Positions 15,965-24,754 of a stretch of DNA of 64,000 bases are shown in pieces. How positions within the stretch are numbered: position 1 is the first letter of the stretch; each line of letters starts with the position of its first letter. The notes under the pieces were generated by a model. It was not told the DNA's origin and made no database searches. It saw only the letters and a program-made list of their open reading frames with translations. The translations under genes were made by a program, and so were the position numbers. Origin of the DNA: an uncultured Poribacteria bacterium (lineage in GTDB: Bacteria > Poribacteria > WGA-4E > WGA-3G); NCBI GenBank assembly GCA_951828515.1, contig OX639992.1, positions 4,442,217 through 4,506,216 on the forward strand, read 5' to 3'.

Positions 15965-15993
15965 TTGTTTTAGTCAGTCAAATATGTTATCAT
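15965..15993 (+). promoter_or_regulatory. sigma70-type promoter for the binding-lipoprotein gene
   Basis: TTGTTT (15965-15970), a 17-bp spacer, and TATCAT (15988-15993). It lies about 115 bp upstream of the ATG at 16108. Confidence 0.55.
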
Positions 15994-16107
15994 TCTCACA
16001 AACTGAAATGTGGTACAGCGCGGTTCAGAGGGTATCCGATGGCACTTATATTATTATTTAATCAATACCGTCCAACTTCTTTTCCAAATAAGGAGTCAAA
16101 AATCATC

Positions 16108-17277
16108 ATGCAAAAAATTTTTCTAACCTTCGTGGTGATCTTCGCCATATCTTTTTCCGCATGCGAACGCGCGAAGCAGGTAATTACGCCTGATAGTGTT
16201 TCCACGGATCCCGGTGCCACCGTTAAAATCGGTGTGATTCAGCCATCAGGATTCGCCACCGGTTTTAACAAAGGAGCGAAACTCGCAGGCTCTCAAATCA
16301 ACAGCACTGGCGGGTTGCTTGGGAGGCAGGTTGAATTTGTCGTCATGGATAATCAGGAAATGCGTCCCAGACCCAGCGCAGAGGAAAGTATTCGGATCGC
16401 CAAAACATTGATTGAGGTAGAGAATGTTGTCGCAATCTTAGGACCTATTTTCTCAACAAATTCCGTGCAGGTTGGTCCCGTTGTTACGCAACTTGGGTAC
16501 CCTCTCATTACGGGCTCATCTGGTACGAACGTGACAGCTACCGGGAAATTTGTTTTTATTGTGGCTTCACCGGTATCCGCACACGGTGCTTCGATGGCAC
16601 GATTCGCCTTGGATACCGCTGAACTCGGAGCCAAAAGCGCAGCCACCTTGCGTCAAGATCAAGACGTACATTCAAGCGATCTAACCCTCGCTTTTGAAGA
16701 GAATTTTCGGGAACTCGGGGGCTCGCTTGTTGCCAGTGAAACCTATCAACAGGGGGATAGGACCTTTGACGCGCAGTTAACGCGCATTAAAGATTTAGCC
16801 CCTGATATCCTATTGATTGCCGGTTTCAATCCAGAAGTCCCGTTGATAGCCGCACACGCGAGGAACATCGGCATTACGGCAACCTTTCTTGGTAGTGCTG
16901 GCTGGGATGAACCCCAGAAACTCTTCAACATTTTGGAGGACAACGCACCTTTAGAAGATTCGTATCTTCCACGGAACTTTAGTACCGAGACACCCGAAAC
17001 TATCCCTTTTGTTACGGCTTACCAAGCAGCGTATATGGAACTTCCCACTGACCAGTCGGCACGGGGTTATGATGCCATGTCGTTGTTAGCACTCGCCATC
17101 AAGAATGCTGGAACACTGGAACCCGATATGGTTCGAGTGGCTTTGACAAACATCACTGACTATCAGGGGGCAACCACTATTTCCCATTTCGATGAAAATC
17201 GGCATCCGATTAGAGGGCTCACCCTTCACACCATCCGCAACGGGCAAATAGAACGCTACAAAGTTGTTCAACCGTAG
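16108..17277 (+). CDS. branched-chain amino-acid-type ABC substrate-binding lipoprotein
   Basis: From ATG 16108 the product is 389 residues. The N-terminus IFLTFVVIFAISFSACERA ends in a lipobox (FSAC), so it is a lipid-anchored protein. The fold is Peripla_BP_6 (LivJ/AmiC type): VKIGVIQPSGFATGFNKGAKLA, INSTGGLLGRQVEFVVMDNQ, and the hinge segment VVAILGPIFSTNSVQV. It should capture an amino acid, amide or similar small ligand. No permease or ATPase genes adjoin it, so it either serves a distant transporter or acts as a sensor. SD AAGGAG lies about 14 nt upstream of the chosen start. Confidence 0.9.
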   Translation: MQKIFLTFVVIFAISFSACERAKQVITPDSVSTDPGATVKIGVIQPSGFATGFNKGAKLAGSQINSTGGLLGRQVEFVVMDNQEMRPRPSAEESIRIAKTLIEVENVVAILGPIFSTNSVQVGPVVTQLGYPLITGSSGTNVTATGKFVFIVASPVSAHGASMARFALDTAELGAKSAATLRQDQDVHSSDLTLAFEENFRELGGSLVASETYQQGDRTFDAQLTRIKDLAPDILLIAGFNPEVPLIAAHARNIGITATFLGSAGWDEPQKLFNILEDNAPLEDSYLPRNFSTETPETIPFVTAYQAAYMELPTDQSARGYDAMSLLALAIKNAGTLEPDMVRVALTNITDYQGATTISHFDENRHPIRGLTLHTIRNGQIERYKVVQP

Positions 17278-17336
17278 CAACAAACACTTTAAAATCCACA
17301 GTTAGGAAGCACGAGAAACTCTTATTAGGGTAAAAA

Positions 17337-17837
17337 ATGTCGAGTCAAAAAATCCATAACCGCAGTGAACTGGCATCTATCCTTCAGCAAGCGAAAGCAG
17401 ACGGAGACGTTGTTGTTACGACCAACGGTTGTTTTGATGTCCTGCACTTGGGACATCTCCGTTATCTTCAGGCGGCGCGCCAGCTCGGCGATCTGCTCGT
17501 GGTAGCGATTAACAGCGACAGTTCAGTCCGACAACTCAAGGGTGAAAATCGTCCACTTGTTCCTGAAGATGAGCGCGCGGAGATGCTCGCTGGGTTGGAA
17601 TGCGTCGATTACGTCGTCGTCTTTCCAGAAGAAACGCCAATCTCCTTACTTTCCAAACTCAAGCCGAGCATCCACGTTAAAGGTGGCGACTACAAACTGG
17701 AACAGCTCATCGAGAGAGATATTGTTGAGGCAAACGGTGGTAAAGTTATCGTCGGTTTGAACGTTCCCGGTAAATCCACAACGAATCTCATTGAAGTGAT
17801 ATGTGAGCGGTATAGAGATACTGATAAGAAAAATTAA
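17337..17837 (+). CDS. RfaE2-like heptose-phosphate nucleotidyltransferase
   Basis: The 166-residue protein carries the cytidylyltransferase signature TTNGCFDVLHLGHLRYLQAA with the HLGH motif. AINSDSSVRQLKG and HVKGGDY are family motifs of RfaE domain II. It corresponds to the stand-alone ADP-heptose synthase half of HldE, which adenylylates D-glycero-beta-D-manno-heptose 1-phosphate for LPS core synthesis. The N-terminal kinase domain of bifunctional HldE is missing, so a separate kinase is needed. An SD-like AGGG lies 8 nt upstream. Presence of the gene suggests an LPS-type outer membrane or another heptose glycan. Confidence 0.88.
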   Translation: MSSQKIHNRSELASILQQAKADGDVVVTTNGCFDVLHLGHLRYLQAARQLGDLLVVAINSDSSVRQLKGENRPLVPEDERAEMLAGLECVDYVVVFPEETPISLLSKLKPSIHVKGGDYKLEQLIERDIVEANGGKVIVGLNVPGKSTTNLIEVICERYRDTDKKN

Positions 17838-17871
17838 AAATCTGGTTAAGAATGGTTGTTAAACCAAAACT

Positions 17872-18004
17872 GTAGCCTGCAACAATACGCAGAAACACTT
17901 TCTTCGCATTGGATTTTAGCGTTTGCAAAAACACGCAGGCGGATATGAGGGACGCACGTTAAAGTTCAAACGCATGCTGTTCCCCCGCAAGGAAAATTAA
18001 AAGA
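17872..18004 (+). repeat. dispersed element ending in CCGCAAGG...AATTAAAA (copy 4, abuts ATG)
   Basis: Begins GTAGCCTGCAACAATACGCAG and ends CCCGCAAGGAAAATTAAAAG directly before ATG 18005. AAGGA provides the SD. The middle is diverged from the other copies but carries the same start and end phrases. Confidence 0.68.
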
Positions 18005-19375
18005 ATGCAGATAAACGATTCGTTACGTGTCACCGATCTAAAACCTCAGATTGAGAGGCTTTTTGAATGTTCAGGTCAAAAGATTTTAGCCATAGAGGAC
18101 ACATGGCTCCCCGAAAACGGGACACCCGTTTTTACCGTCGCTGGGACCTACACGACACGCGGCTGGACGGAGTGGACTCAAGGGTTTCAATTCGGCTCCG
18201 CTATCCTTCAATTTGATGCCACCGGCGATGAGCAGTTCCTTGAGATCGGGAGGCGGAACACGGTTGAGAAGATGGCACCGCATGTGACACACATCGGTGT
18301 CCACGATCACGGGTTCAATAATGTCTCGACTTATGGCAACCTCCGGCGTTTGATGCGGGAAGGTGTGATTCCGTGGAACGAGAGCGAGATGGATTTCTAT
18401 GAACTCGCACTGAAAGCCTCCGCTGCCGTGCAAGCGGCTCGCTGGACCCGTATTAATGATGGCACCGGGTACATCGCTTCCTTCAACGGACCGCATTCAC
18501 TTTTCTCAGACACTATCCGTTCTTTACGGGCTTTAGGACTTGGGCATACACTCGGTGCTGTGTTGATGGGTGAAGGCGATGTCGCTATCAGTCTACTGGA
18601 ACGCTTGCTTCATCATTCGCAGACCACGGCGACCTATAACGTCTACTACGGTGAAGGACGGGATGCCTTCGATCTCCGTGGACGGGTTGTGCATGAATCT
18701 ATCTTCAATACGAACGATGGAAATTACCGCTGTCCGAGTACACAGCAGGGGTATTCCCCATTTACGACGTGGACACGCGGGTTGGCATGGATTGTTACGG
18801 GTTACGCTGAGCAGCTTGAGTTTTTTGATACGTTACCAGCAGATATGCTTGAACCTTACGGTGGGTATGAACTGGCGACGGCACACATGCGCCAAGCCGC
18901 GGAAGCCACTGCGGATTTCTATATTCAGAACACGGCACAGGATGGAATCCCGTATTGGGATACAGGTGCTCCCGGTTTAGCAGAGCTCGGTGACTATTTG
19001 GTAGTCCCCGCGGATCCACATAACGATTTTGAACCTGTGGATAGCTCCGCCGCAGCGATTGCGGCACAAGGCTTAATTCGACTTGGTAATTACCTCAAAA
19101 AGCACGGTGAATCGGAGGCGGGGAATTCCTATTACCAAGCAGGTTTAACCGTCGCGAAAACGCTTTTCGCCGAACCGTATTTGTCTGAATCCGATACGCA
19201 TCAAGGATTGTTGTTGCACTCAGTGTATCACCGTCCGAATGGATGGGATCATGTGCCGGAGGGCAGGAAGATTCCGTGTGGAGAGGCTTCGATGTGGGGC
19301 GATTATCACGCCCGCGAACTCGCAGTCCTATTATGGCGAGAGATCATCGAAAAACCGTATCTAACGTTTTTCTAA
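18005..19375 (+). CDS. GH88/GH105-like unsaturated glucuronyl hydrolase-type protein
   Basis: The 456-residue protein has the alpha/alpha6-barrel pattern of GH88/GH105 enzymes. TWTRGLAWIVTGYAEQLEF, IPYWDTGAPG, DSSAAAIAAQGLIRLG and GEASMWGDYHARELAVLL match conserved blocks of glucuronyl hydrolases. Such enzymes cleave 4,5-unsaturated uronic acids from the ends of oligosaccharides made by polysaccharide lyases. No signal peptide is seen, suggesting a cytoplasmic role after uptake. The catalytic Asp pair was not assigned with confidence. Carbohydrate importer genes lie in the same stretch. The SD comes from the repeat element abutting the ATG. Confidence 0.8.
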   Translation: MQINDSLRVTDLKPQIERLFECSGQKILAIEDTWLPENGTPVFTVAGTYTTRGWTEWTQGFQFGSAILQFDATGDEQFLEIGRRNTVEKMAPHVTHIGVHDHGFNNVSTYGNLRRLMREGVIPWNESEMDFYELALKASAAVQAARWTRINDGTGYIASFNGPHSLFSDTIRSLRALGLGHTLGAVLMGEGDVAISLLERLLHHSQTTATYNVYYGEGRDAFDLRGRVVHESIFNTNDGNYRCPSTQQGYSPFTTWTRGLAWIVTGYAEQLEFFDTLPADMLEPYGGYELATAHMRQAAEATADFYIQNTAQDGIPYWDTGAPGLAELGDYLVVPADPHNDFEPVDSSAAAIAAQGLIRLGNYLKKHGESEAGNSYYQAGLTVAKTLFAEPYLSESDTHQGLLLHSVYHRPNGWDHVPEGRKIPCGEASMWGDYHARELAVLLWREIIEKPYLTFF

Positions 19376-19485
19376 TCTCTGTTAAGTTAAATTGATAATC
19401 TCGGTGCCCCACAGGTCCGGTAAGTGCGGTCTCATGAAGTTTAAGAAAATATTTCGGTAATTCTATCCCAAAAAACGGAGATCGT

Positions 19486-19635
19486 AGGGGCAGGTCTTGT
19501 GCCTGCCCACGCGTTACTTTTCAGCCCCAGCAGGTTTTTTGCTTGGGTGTTTCTTCAACATCTGTGTAGAAACGGATGTCAAACCAAGGAAAAGCCCCGT
19601 AGGGGCGGCATTTATAGAGACTGCTCAAGAAAATC
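19486..19635. repeat. cluster of dispersed palindromic motifs upstream of an ATPase gene
   Basis: The cluster includes GTAGGGGCAGGTCTTGTGCC (a GGGCAGG/CCTGCCC hairpin, about 19486-19511). It also holds TTTTTTGCTTGGGTGTTTCT at about 19530-19549 and the short palindrome GCCCCGTAGGGGC near 19596-19608. A relative of the first lies inside a coding sequence at 49515-49541. Confidence 0.7.
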
Positions 19636-19653
19636 AGATTAGAGGAAATAACG

Positions 19654-21126
19654 ATGAGCGAAACCAAAGACACACAGCATCCAAAAGTTGAAATAGCAGT
19701 CAAAAATTTCGGTCCCATTGCCGAAGCGAACATTGACTTGCGTCCGCTGACAGTATTCGTTGGTCCGAGCAATACGGGGAAAACCTATTTTGCTACCTTG
19801 GTGTATGCTTTGCATGGTGTCTTTAACGGTTTATCTCATTCAGGTCTTCTATCTCCTTTGGCAGATAGAGTTATGAATATACTAAAAGAGCTTTTAACTG
19901 ATCTCACCACGCCAAAAGAAGAAATTCAGGAAATACTCGATAAGTTGGATATAGATGAGAGACCATTTAAAATGTCTGATCTACCAGAAGAAATTAGCCA
20001 AAAATTAGGTGCTATTATCAAAGGCACAGATTTTTTTAGAGAAGAATTGGGGGATGAACTTCAAAATTGCTTTAATCTAAATTCCATATCAGAACTAATG
20101 CGATTGACAGGAAAACAGCGTAATGAAACAACGGTTTTGCTGAGAACCAGTGAAGGAAATCAAGAATATCTAAACATCAGCATGGGAGTTTCTGAATCAG
20201 AAGTTAACCTAAATAATTTAACTTCCCTGGATACTTCGTCTTATAACGACATGATTCTTCTTCCTAACGAATGGTCAGCTTCTGGAAGACTACTTGATAA
20301 TAGAGTTTCCATAAGAAGTTTTAGTTGTCCAGCGGAACACAAAAGGTATTACTTGCCTTCGGCTCGGAGTGGTATCATGCAAAGCCACCGTATCATCGCA
20401 AGTTCACTTGTAAAACAAGCGACCCAAGCAGGAGCGAAACGTTCATCCCAGTTTCCGACTATGTCAGGTGTGACCGCAGACTTTATGGAGAAGATTATCC
20501 TTTATGAGGGAAACACAGAGTTTGAATTTGATGAGGAGATGAAATCCCTTGCTGAAACACTGGAATCCGATGTACTCGCAGGGCAAATACTCCTGAGACC
20601 CACACCAAGTGGGTATCCAGATTTTTACTACCGTCCACAAGGTATAGAAGATGATATACATTTAAGCCAAACTTCGTCGATGGTATCTGAACTTGCTTCG
20701 CTGGTTCTATTTCTCCGAAGTCTTGTTCATCCTGGAGATACGCTTATCATTGACGAGCCTGAAGCACATCTACACCCGGGTGCCCAAGCAGACATGGCAG
20801 TCGTTCTCGCTCGTTTGGTTCGTGTTGGGGTGAGAGTGATTATAACAACACACAGTGATTGGCTGCTGCAGGAAATAAGCAATCTAACTCTTGAAGGGCT
20901 ATTGGAAGATGAAACTGACCAATCGCCGAGTTGGTTATTACCAGAAGAAGTCGGTGTATGGCATTTCCAAAAGGATGAACCCGTAAAGGAAATTCCGTTT
21001 GAGCCCAGAGAAGGTATCTCTCCAGAGGACTATGAGGACGTTGCCGAAGGGCTTTACAACCGCTCGGTGAATCTCCAGCAAAGATTTGAAAAAAAGAAAG
21101 GTGAAAGCGAGCGTGAATCTGCATGA
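19654..21126 (+). CDS. AAA/ABC-type ATPase of the OLD/AAA_15 kind, cassette 1
   Basis: The 490-residue SMC-like ATPase starts KVEIAVKNFGPIAEANIDL with a Walker A at VGPSNTGKTYFATL (about residues 36-49). A long insert follows. A degenerate signature (SSMVSELASLVLFLRSL), Walker B (DTLIIDEPEAHLHPGAQ) and an H-loop (VRVIITTHSDWLLQEI) lie in the last third. It is a cytoplasmic ATPase typical of two-gene defence modules. The next gene overlaps its 3' end, implying translational coupling. An SD (AGAGGAA) precedes the ATG. It lacks a TOPRIM domain of its own, so the effector is probably the overlapping partner. Confidence 0.85.
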   Translation: MSETKDTQHPKVEIAVKNFGPIAEANIDLRPLTVFVGPSNTGKTYFATLVYALHGVFNGLSHSGLLSPLADRVMNILKELLTDLTTPKEEIQEILDKLDIDERPFKMSDLPEEISQKLGAIIKGTDFFREELGDELQNCFNLNSISELMRLTGKQRNETTVLLRTSEGNQEYLNISMGVSESEVNLNNLTSLDTSSYNDMILLPNEWSASGRLLDNRVSIRSFSCPAEHKRYYLPSARSGIMQSHRIIASSLVKQATQAGAKRSSQFPTMSGVTADFMEKIILYEGNTEFEFDEEMKSLAETLESDVLAGQILLRPTPSGYPDFYYRPQGIEDDIHLSQTSSMVSELASLVLFLRSLVHPGDTLIIDEPEAHLHPGAQADMAVVLARLVRVGVRVIITTHSDWLLQEISNLTLEGLLEDETDQSPSWLLPEEVGVWHFQKDEPVKEIPFEPREGISPEDYEDVAEGLYNRSVNLQQRFEKKKGESERESA

Positions 21127-21610
21127 AGCTCTTGAGGAGATTCGCCAATGGGTGGGAAACAGGATGGCGACATCCCCTTATACCAAAGAAGGATGTCGCG
21201 TCTCTATGGCTAATATACCATCGGAACGTGTTGTATTAGACGTGGATCTTGTTTTTCCAACCGGTAGAGCAGATACAAACCAATGCGATTTTGTTCTTTT
21301 CTACATTAACTCTATCCAAAGTAGTCTTATCGCGGTTCCAATGGAACTTAAACGAGGCGATGTTGATGCGTCAGAAGCGATTGCACAGTTGCAAGAAGGC
21401 GCGCGCATCGTTAATAACTACACTCCACGTGATGTTGAGATGGATCTTGTTCTTGTTCTTGTCCACGGTGGTAGTATGCACAGAAGTCAACGAAATCGAC
21501 TTAGAACTGCCAGAATCAGGTTCCGAGGCGCAGAATTTCCGATTAATACTGCACGATGCGGGTACCAAGGAAACTTAGCACAGGCTTTGGCAAAGTCAAG
21601 TAAACGTTGA
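21086..21610 (+). CDS. PD-(D/E)xK-nuclease-like partner of the ATPase, cassette 1
   Basis: The product is 174 residues if it starts at ATG 21086; GTG starts at 21101 or 21113 are alternatives, so the overlap with the ATPase gene is 14-41 bp. The core NQCDFVLFYIN...LIAVPMELKRGD puts an Asp at the end of one strand and E-x-K on the next, as in PD-(D/E)xK nucleases. A helix with Gln follows (AIAQLQEGARIVNNY). The fold call rests on this pattern alone. Tight coupling with an OLD-like ATPase suggests a nuclease effector or restriction subunit. The C-terminus is basic. Confidence 0.6.
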   Translation: MKKRKVKASVNLHEALEEIRQWVGNRMATSPYTKEGCRVSMANIPSERVVLDVDLVFPTGRADTNQCDFVLFYINSIQSSLIAVPMELKRGDVDASEAIAQLQEGARIVNNYTPRDVEMDLVLVLVHGGSMHRSQRNRLRTARIRFRGAEFPINTARCGYQGNLAQALAKSSKR

Positions 21611-21623
21611 CTACTTCTCCCAA

Positions 21624-22598
21624 TCACTTAGCAACTTGTTCAACCTGACCTGTCTTCAACGAACGATTCGCCGCGAGTGTGACAGCAAGGGACTTGACAG
21701 CATCAGCATAAGAAGGGATAACCAATCCCTGATCGTTTGCCTCAACCGCTTTGACAAATTGCGCAACCTGTCGGAAGTAACCCGCTTCCGTGCCGGTGTA
21801 ATCGACTGCTTCACCGCTGATTTGACCGCGCAATCCGAGATCAAGCGTGAGTTTGAGATAGAAATCATCACCCACCAACTCGGCTGCGAAATGGTCGTGC
21901 GCACGGGCGACACAAGTGCTGGTAATACTGCCTACCGCGCCACTCTCAAACTGCATGTTGCAGACGGTACATTCCTCGAAATCAGCGATACCCTCAGACA
22001 CCCCCTTGATACCGTAGGCATGAACATTTGCGACATCGCCGAGGAAGTAGCGGATGAGGTCAAAGACGTGGGTCGTTTGTTCGACCATCTGCCCGCGCGA
22101 TACCTCGTATTTTCCCCACCACGGATGACCCGCACCCATCCTTGTCAGGAACCGTCCGATCCCCATTGTGAGTTTCCGATCTCCGACTAATTCCTTCGCT
22201 TTCGCTGTAATATCGCTGTAGCGCGCCATATAACCGACTTGGTTGATAACATTAGCAGAGGCAATCGCATCACTGGTGTGTTGAGCGGTTTCCAAATCCT
22301 GGGCAACAGGTTTCGCAACAAAGACTGCCGCGCCGGATGCTGCTGCGTCAGCAACCTGTGTTGTGTGCGCTCCTGGCGGGATGCAGATGAATACGACATC
22401 AGGACTTTCTTTCTCTAGCATCTCGTTGTGGTCAGTGTATGCTGTCGCATTCTCTTCGGTGGCAATAGTTGCGACGCGTTCGGCATTTATATCACAGACT
22501 GCCACAATCGGACGTTCGAGTTGATTGAGGCTTTGGCGGTAACTTCTGGTGATGCCACCAACACCGATAAAGGTAATTTTCAGATTCTTTTGGCTCAT
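21624..22598 (-). CDS. Gfo/Idh/MocA family oxidoreductase
   Basis: The 324-residue protein begins with a Rossmann motif (LKITFIGVGGITRSY) and an acidic strand end (VCDINAERV). The catalytic EKP-like motif reads VAKPVAQD, so the Lys is kept. Blocks GHPWWGKYEVSRGQMVEQTTHVFDLIRYFLGD fit the C-terminal domain of sugar dehydrogenases. It is not a close match to the family member at 7687. A strong SD (AAGGAGG) lies upstream. It sits between two ATPase cassettes, convergent with the first; a functional link is doubtful. Confidence 0.9.
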   Translation of the reverse strand: MSQKNLKITFIGVGGITRSYRQSLNQLERPIVAVCDINAERVATIATEENATAYTDHNEMLEKESPDVVFICIPPGAHTTQVADAAASGAAVFVAKPVAQDLETAQHTSDAIASANVINQVGYMARYSDITAKAKELVGDRKLTMGIGRFLTRMGAGHPWWGKYEVSRGQMVEQTTHVFDLIRYFLGDVANVHAYGIKGVSEGIADFEECTVCNMQFESGAVGSITSTCVARAHDHFAAELVGDDFYLKLTLDLGLRGQISGEAVDYTGTEAGYFRQVAQFVKAVEANDQGLVIPSYADAVKSLAVTLAANRSLKTGQVEQVAK

Positions 22599-22713
22599 GT
22601 TATTGGTCCTCCTTGGTTTCTATAAACTGATAGATTGACAGCAGTTACTCAAATCAGTTCTTGAATTTTATCCCGAAAATAACAGAAACTCGGTGATGCG
22701 TTTCGTTCTACAT

Positions 22714-23289
22714 TCATGTGTGGGGTGATTTTTTGTGCCCATATTGATTTTTCCTTACCAATTGTCCGCCATCCTCTTTTTTTAATCTGCTGGATCCGCC
22801 TCTAAATACTGCATCAGCCAGAAGTTCCCACGTCCCGCAGATGGAGTCATTTTGATAACCGTTCAGAATGTTGACCTTGGCTTTTGGGTAGGCTGCTTTG
22901 ATTGCCGGAATATCCCCCAGTAGCCAAGCTTCACCCTCTTCTATAGCAATGCAAAACCGGGTTTCTGGTCTGGGGTTACAGGTATTCAGGACAGCGAAGA
23001 GTTCTTGACGAAATGTTTTCAAACAATTATTATCCAAATCGCAAACCACAATGACTATCTTAGAAGGATCGTTGGCGTAACTTTTTCCGTACGCCCTGAG
23101 TTGCATGGGAAGTTGATCAAGCAAGAGGTTTGTGTTCGCATTGGTAGGGTTGGTTAAATTTTTGGGAATGTGACCAATACCTTGGTAGGGACGGACCTTG
23201 AACTTGTGTTGGTTACTGATGATTTTTGGTATTAGAATATCAAGTGCTTTCTTTCCGGATTGGTCTTCAACAAGTATCTCAAAATGCAT
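22714..23289 (-). CDS. DUF4276-like (TOPRIM-like) partner of the ATPase, cassette 2
   Basis: The 191-residue protein is read from ATG 23289, 4 bp after the ATPase stop, with SD GAGGTGA. Its motifs resemble DUF4276: FEILVEDQSGKKALDILIPKI (acidic residue after the first strand), VIVVCDLDNN (Asp pair) and CIAIEEGEAWLLGD (acidic helix start). These positions match the Glu, DxD and Glu pattern of TOPRIM-like folds, which cut or bind nucleic acids with Mg2+. DUF4276 genes often follow AAA_21 ATPases in phage-defence regions. No membrane segment or other domain is present. Family call moderate, function inferred. Confidence 0.68.
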   Translation of the reverse strand: MHFEILVEDQSGKKALDILIPKIISNQHKFKVRPYQGIGHIPKNLTNPTNANTNLLLDQLPMQLRAYGKSYANDPSKIVIVVCDLDNNCLKTFRQELFAVLNTCNPRPETRFCIAIEEGEAWLLGDIPAIKAAYPKAKVNILNGYQNDSICGTWELLADAVFRGGSSRLKKEDGGQLVRKNQYGHKKSPHT

Positions 23290-23293
23290 CCAA

Positions 23294-24583
23294 TCACCTC
23301 GGGTCAAGATAGTCGCTATACCAGAGTCCACCCAAGGGCAGTCCTTCTTCAACAAGGTCGTTCACAAGCGGATCTTCACTGGCTCGACGTATTTTTGAGA
23401 ACCCGTCGTCGCCTTTTTCGAGAATCCAAACCTCTTTCGGTTCTAAGGCATTAACGAAATATGGCTGGTGCGTCGTGATAAAAACCTGTGAGCTCCCTTT
23501 GTGTCCAGTAGCATGTTCGCGAAATTCCTCGGCTAATGTTTCTAAAAGTTTATGATACAGACCGTTTTCCGGTTCTTCAATACAAAGGAAAGGAGGTGGT
23601 GTTGGATCTTCAAGCAACAGTAGATAGGCGAATACTTTGAGTGTTCCATCGGACATTTGCTGGACGTAAAACGGATCTTGAAAGCTTTTTTCATTGAATC
23701 TAAGTAATAACCTATCATCTTCTGTTTTCTTGGTATCAATTTTGTCTATACCAGGAATTTTGTTAGCAATCTTTTTTAAAATCGTTTGAAAACGCTGTGG
23801 ATGTTCACGTTCCATAAATTGTACGACATTGCTAAGATTGTCGCCGTGGGTATTGAGGTGTTCTTGAGGACCAGCGAACGGTAGAATACTTCTCGCAGCG
23901 TCTGGTGTAAAATAACTGAGGTACCATCCCTCAATGAACTGGCGAAAAGCGGAAATTCTTGGGTGTTGTTTCAATGCTCCAATTGTGGCGATACCCAGTT
24001 TACGCGAATCACTTAATTCGATAGTTTCTGTTTCCCCAGATTCCTTTGCTTTTATGGATTCCATGAAGAACTCGAAAAGATCTAAGTTCTCGGTTTCCTC
24101 ATTAATTTGGTGTCCTGCTTGTTCTCCTTTCCATGCAACACCGCTGCCATTATTAAGCATTAAAAAAGAGAAGGGCCAACCTCGCTTCTGACCCTTTCGT
24201 CTTTGTCGGAGGCGTTCTCGTAGGACGTATGGATGTCCAAAATCGTCTGCATCAATAGCGATTTGATATGTAATCGGTCTGGCATTTCCGTGTTCTCTGT
24301 AGTACACATCGAATTCAATGGGATCTGTTGCGCCTTGCGTTCGCATTTTCTCAAAACCTCCGCGCCCACGTGCGTCGCAAGCTTCTTCGACATTATTGAA
24401 GTTGAGAGCATCGGCAAGGAACCCGAAAGCATCGAATAAAGCACTCTTTCCGACCCCATTTTTTCCGATGACCGCTGTCATTGGCGTAAGGGCTTCTTCT
24501 TTTCTTCTGTCCCATAGACACCCCAGTGTCACATCTTTGAGAACACCGAAATTTCTCACTCTGAAGCCTTCTAATGTTGCCAT
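23294..24583 (-). CDS. AAA_21-type ATPase, cassette 2
   Basis: The 429-residue ATPase starts LEGFRVRNFGVLKDVTLG with Walker A at VIGKNGVGKSALFDAFGFL. The C-terminal part has signature YVQQMSDGTLKVFAYLLLL, Walker B PPFLCIEEPENGLYH and H-loop SQVFITTHQPYFVNAL. It is an SMC-like cytoplasmic ATPase of the abortive-infection/OLD type. It is a different protein from the ATPase at 19654. Its DUF4276-like partner follows after 4 bp, so they form one transcription unit. SD GGAG lies 8 nt before the ATG. Confidence 0.88.
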   Translation of the reverse strand: MATLEGFRVRNFGVLKDVTLGCLWDRRKEEALTPMTAVIGKNGVGKSALFDAFGFLADALNFNNVEEACDARGRGGFEKMRTQGATDPIEFDVYYREHGNARPITYQIAIDADDFGHPYVLRERLRQRRKGQKRGWPFSFLMLNNGSGVAWKGEQAGHQINEETENLDLFEFFMESIKAKESGETETIELSDSRKLGIATIGALKQHPRISAFRQFIEGWYLSYFTPDAARSILPFAGPQEHLNTHGDNLSNVVQFMEREHPQRFQTILKKIANKIPGIDKIDTKKTEDDRLLLRFNEKSFQDPFYVQQMSDGTLKVFAYLLLLEDPTPPPFLCIEEPENGLYHKLLETLAEEFREHATGHKGSSQVFITTHQPYFVNALEPKEVWILEKGDDGFSKIRRASEDPLVNDLVEEGLPLGGLWYSDYLDPR

Positions 24584-24754
24584 TTTGTGATCTCCATTTT
24601 CATTTCTGTGGATCTCAAAACAAGTTCTTGATTATTGTAGCACATCTTGCATTATTTTCAAAATCGAAATCCGTTGATTATGGCATAGGATAGAAAGTCT
24701 TACCAAATGTTCTGGTCTGCTTCCGCGCACCAGAGATTGATTTGAAAAGCAGTT

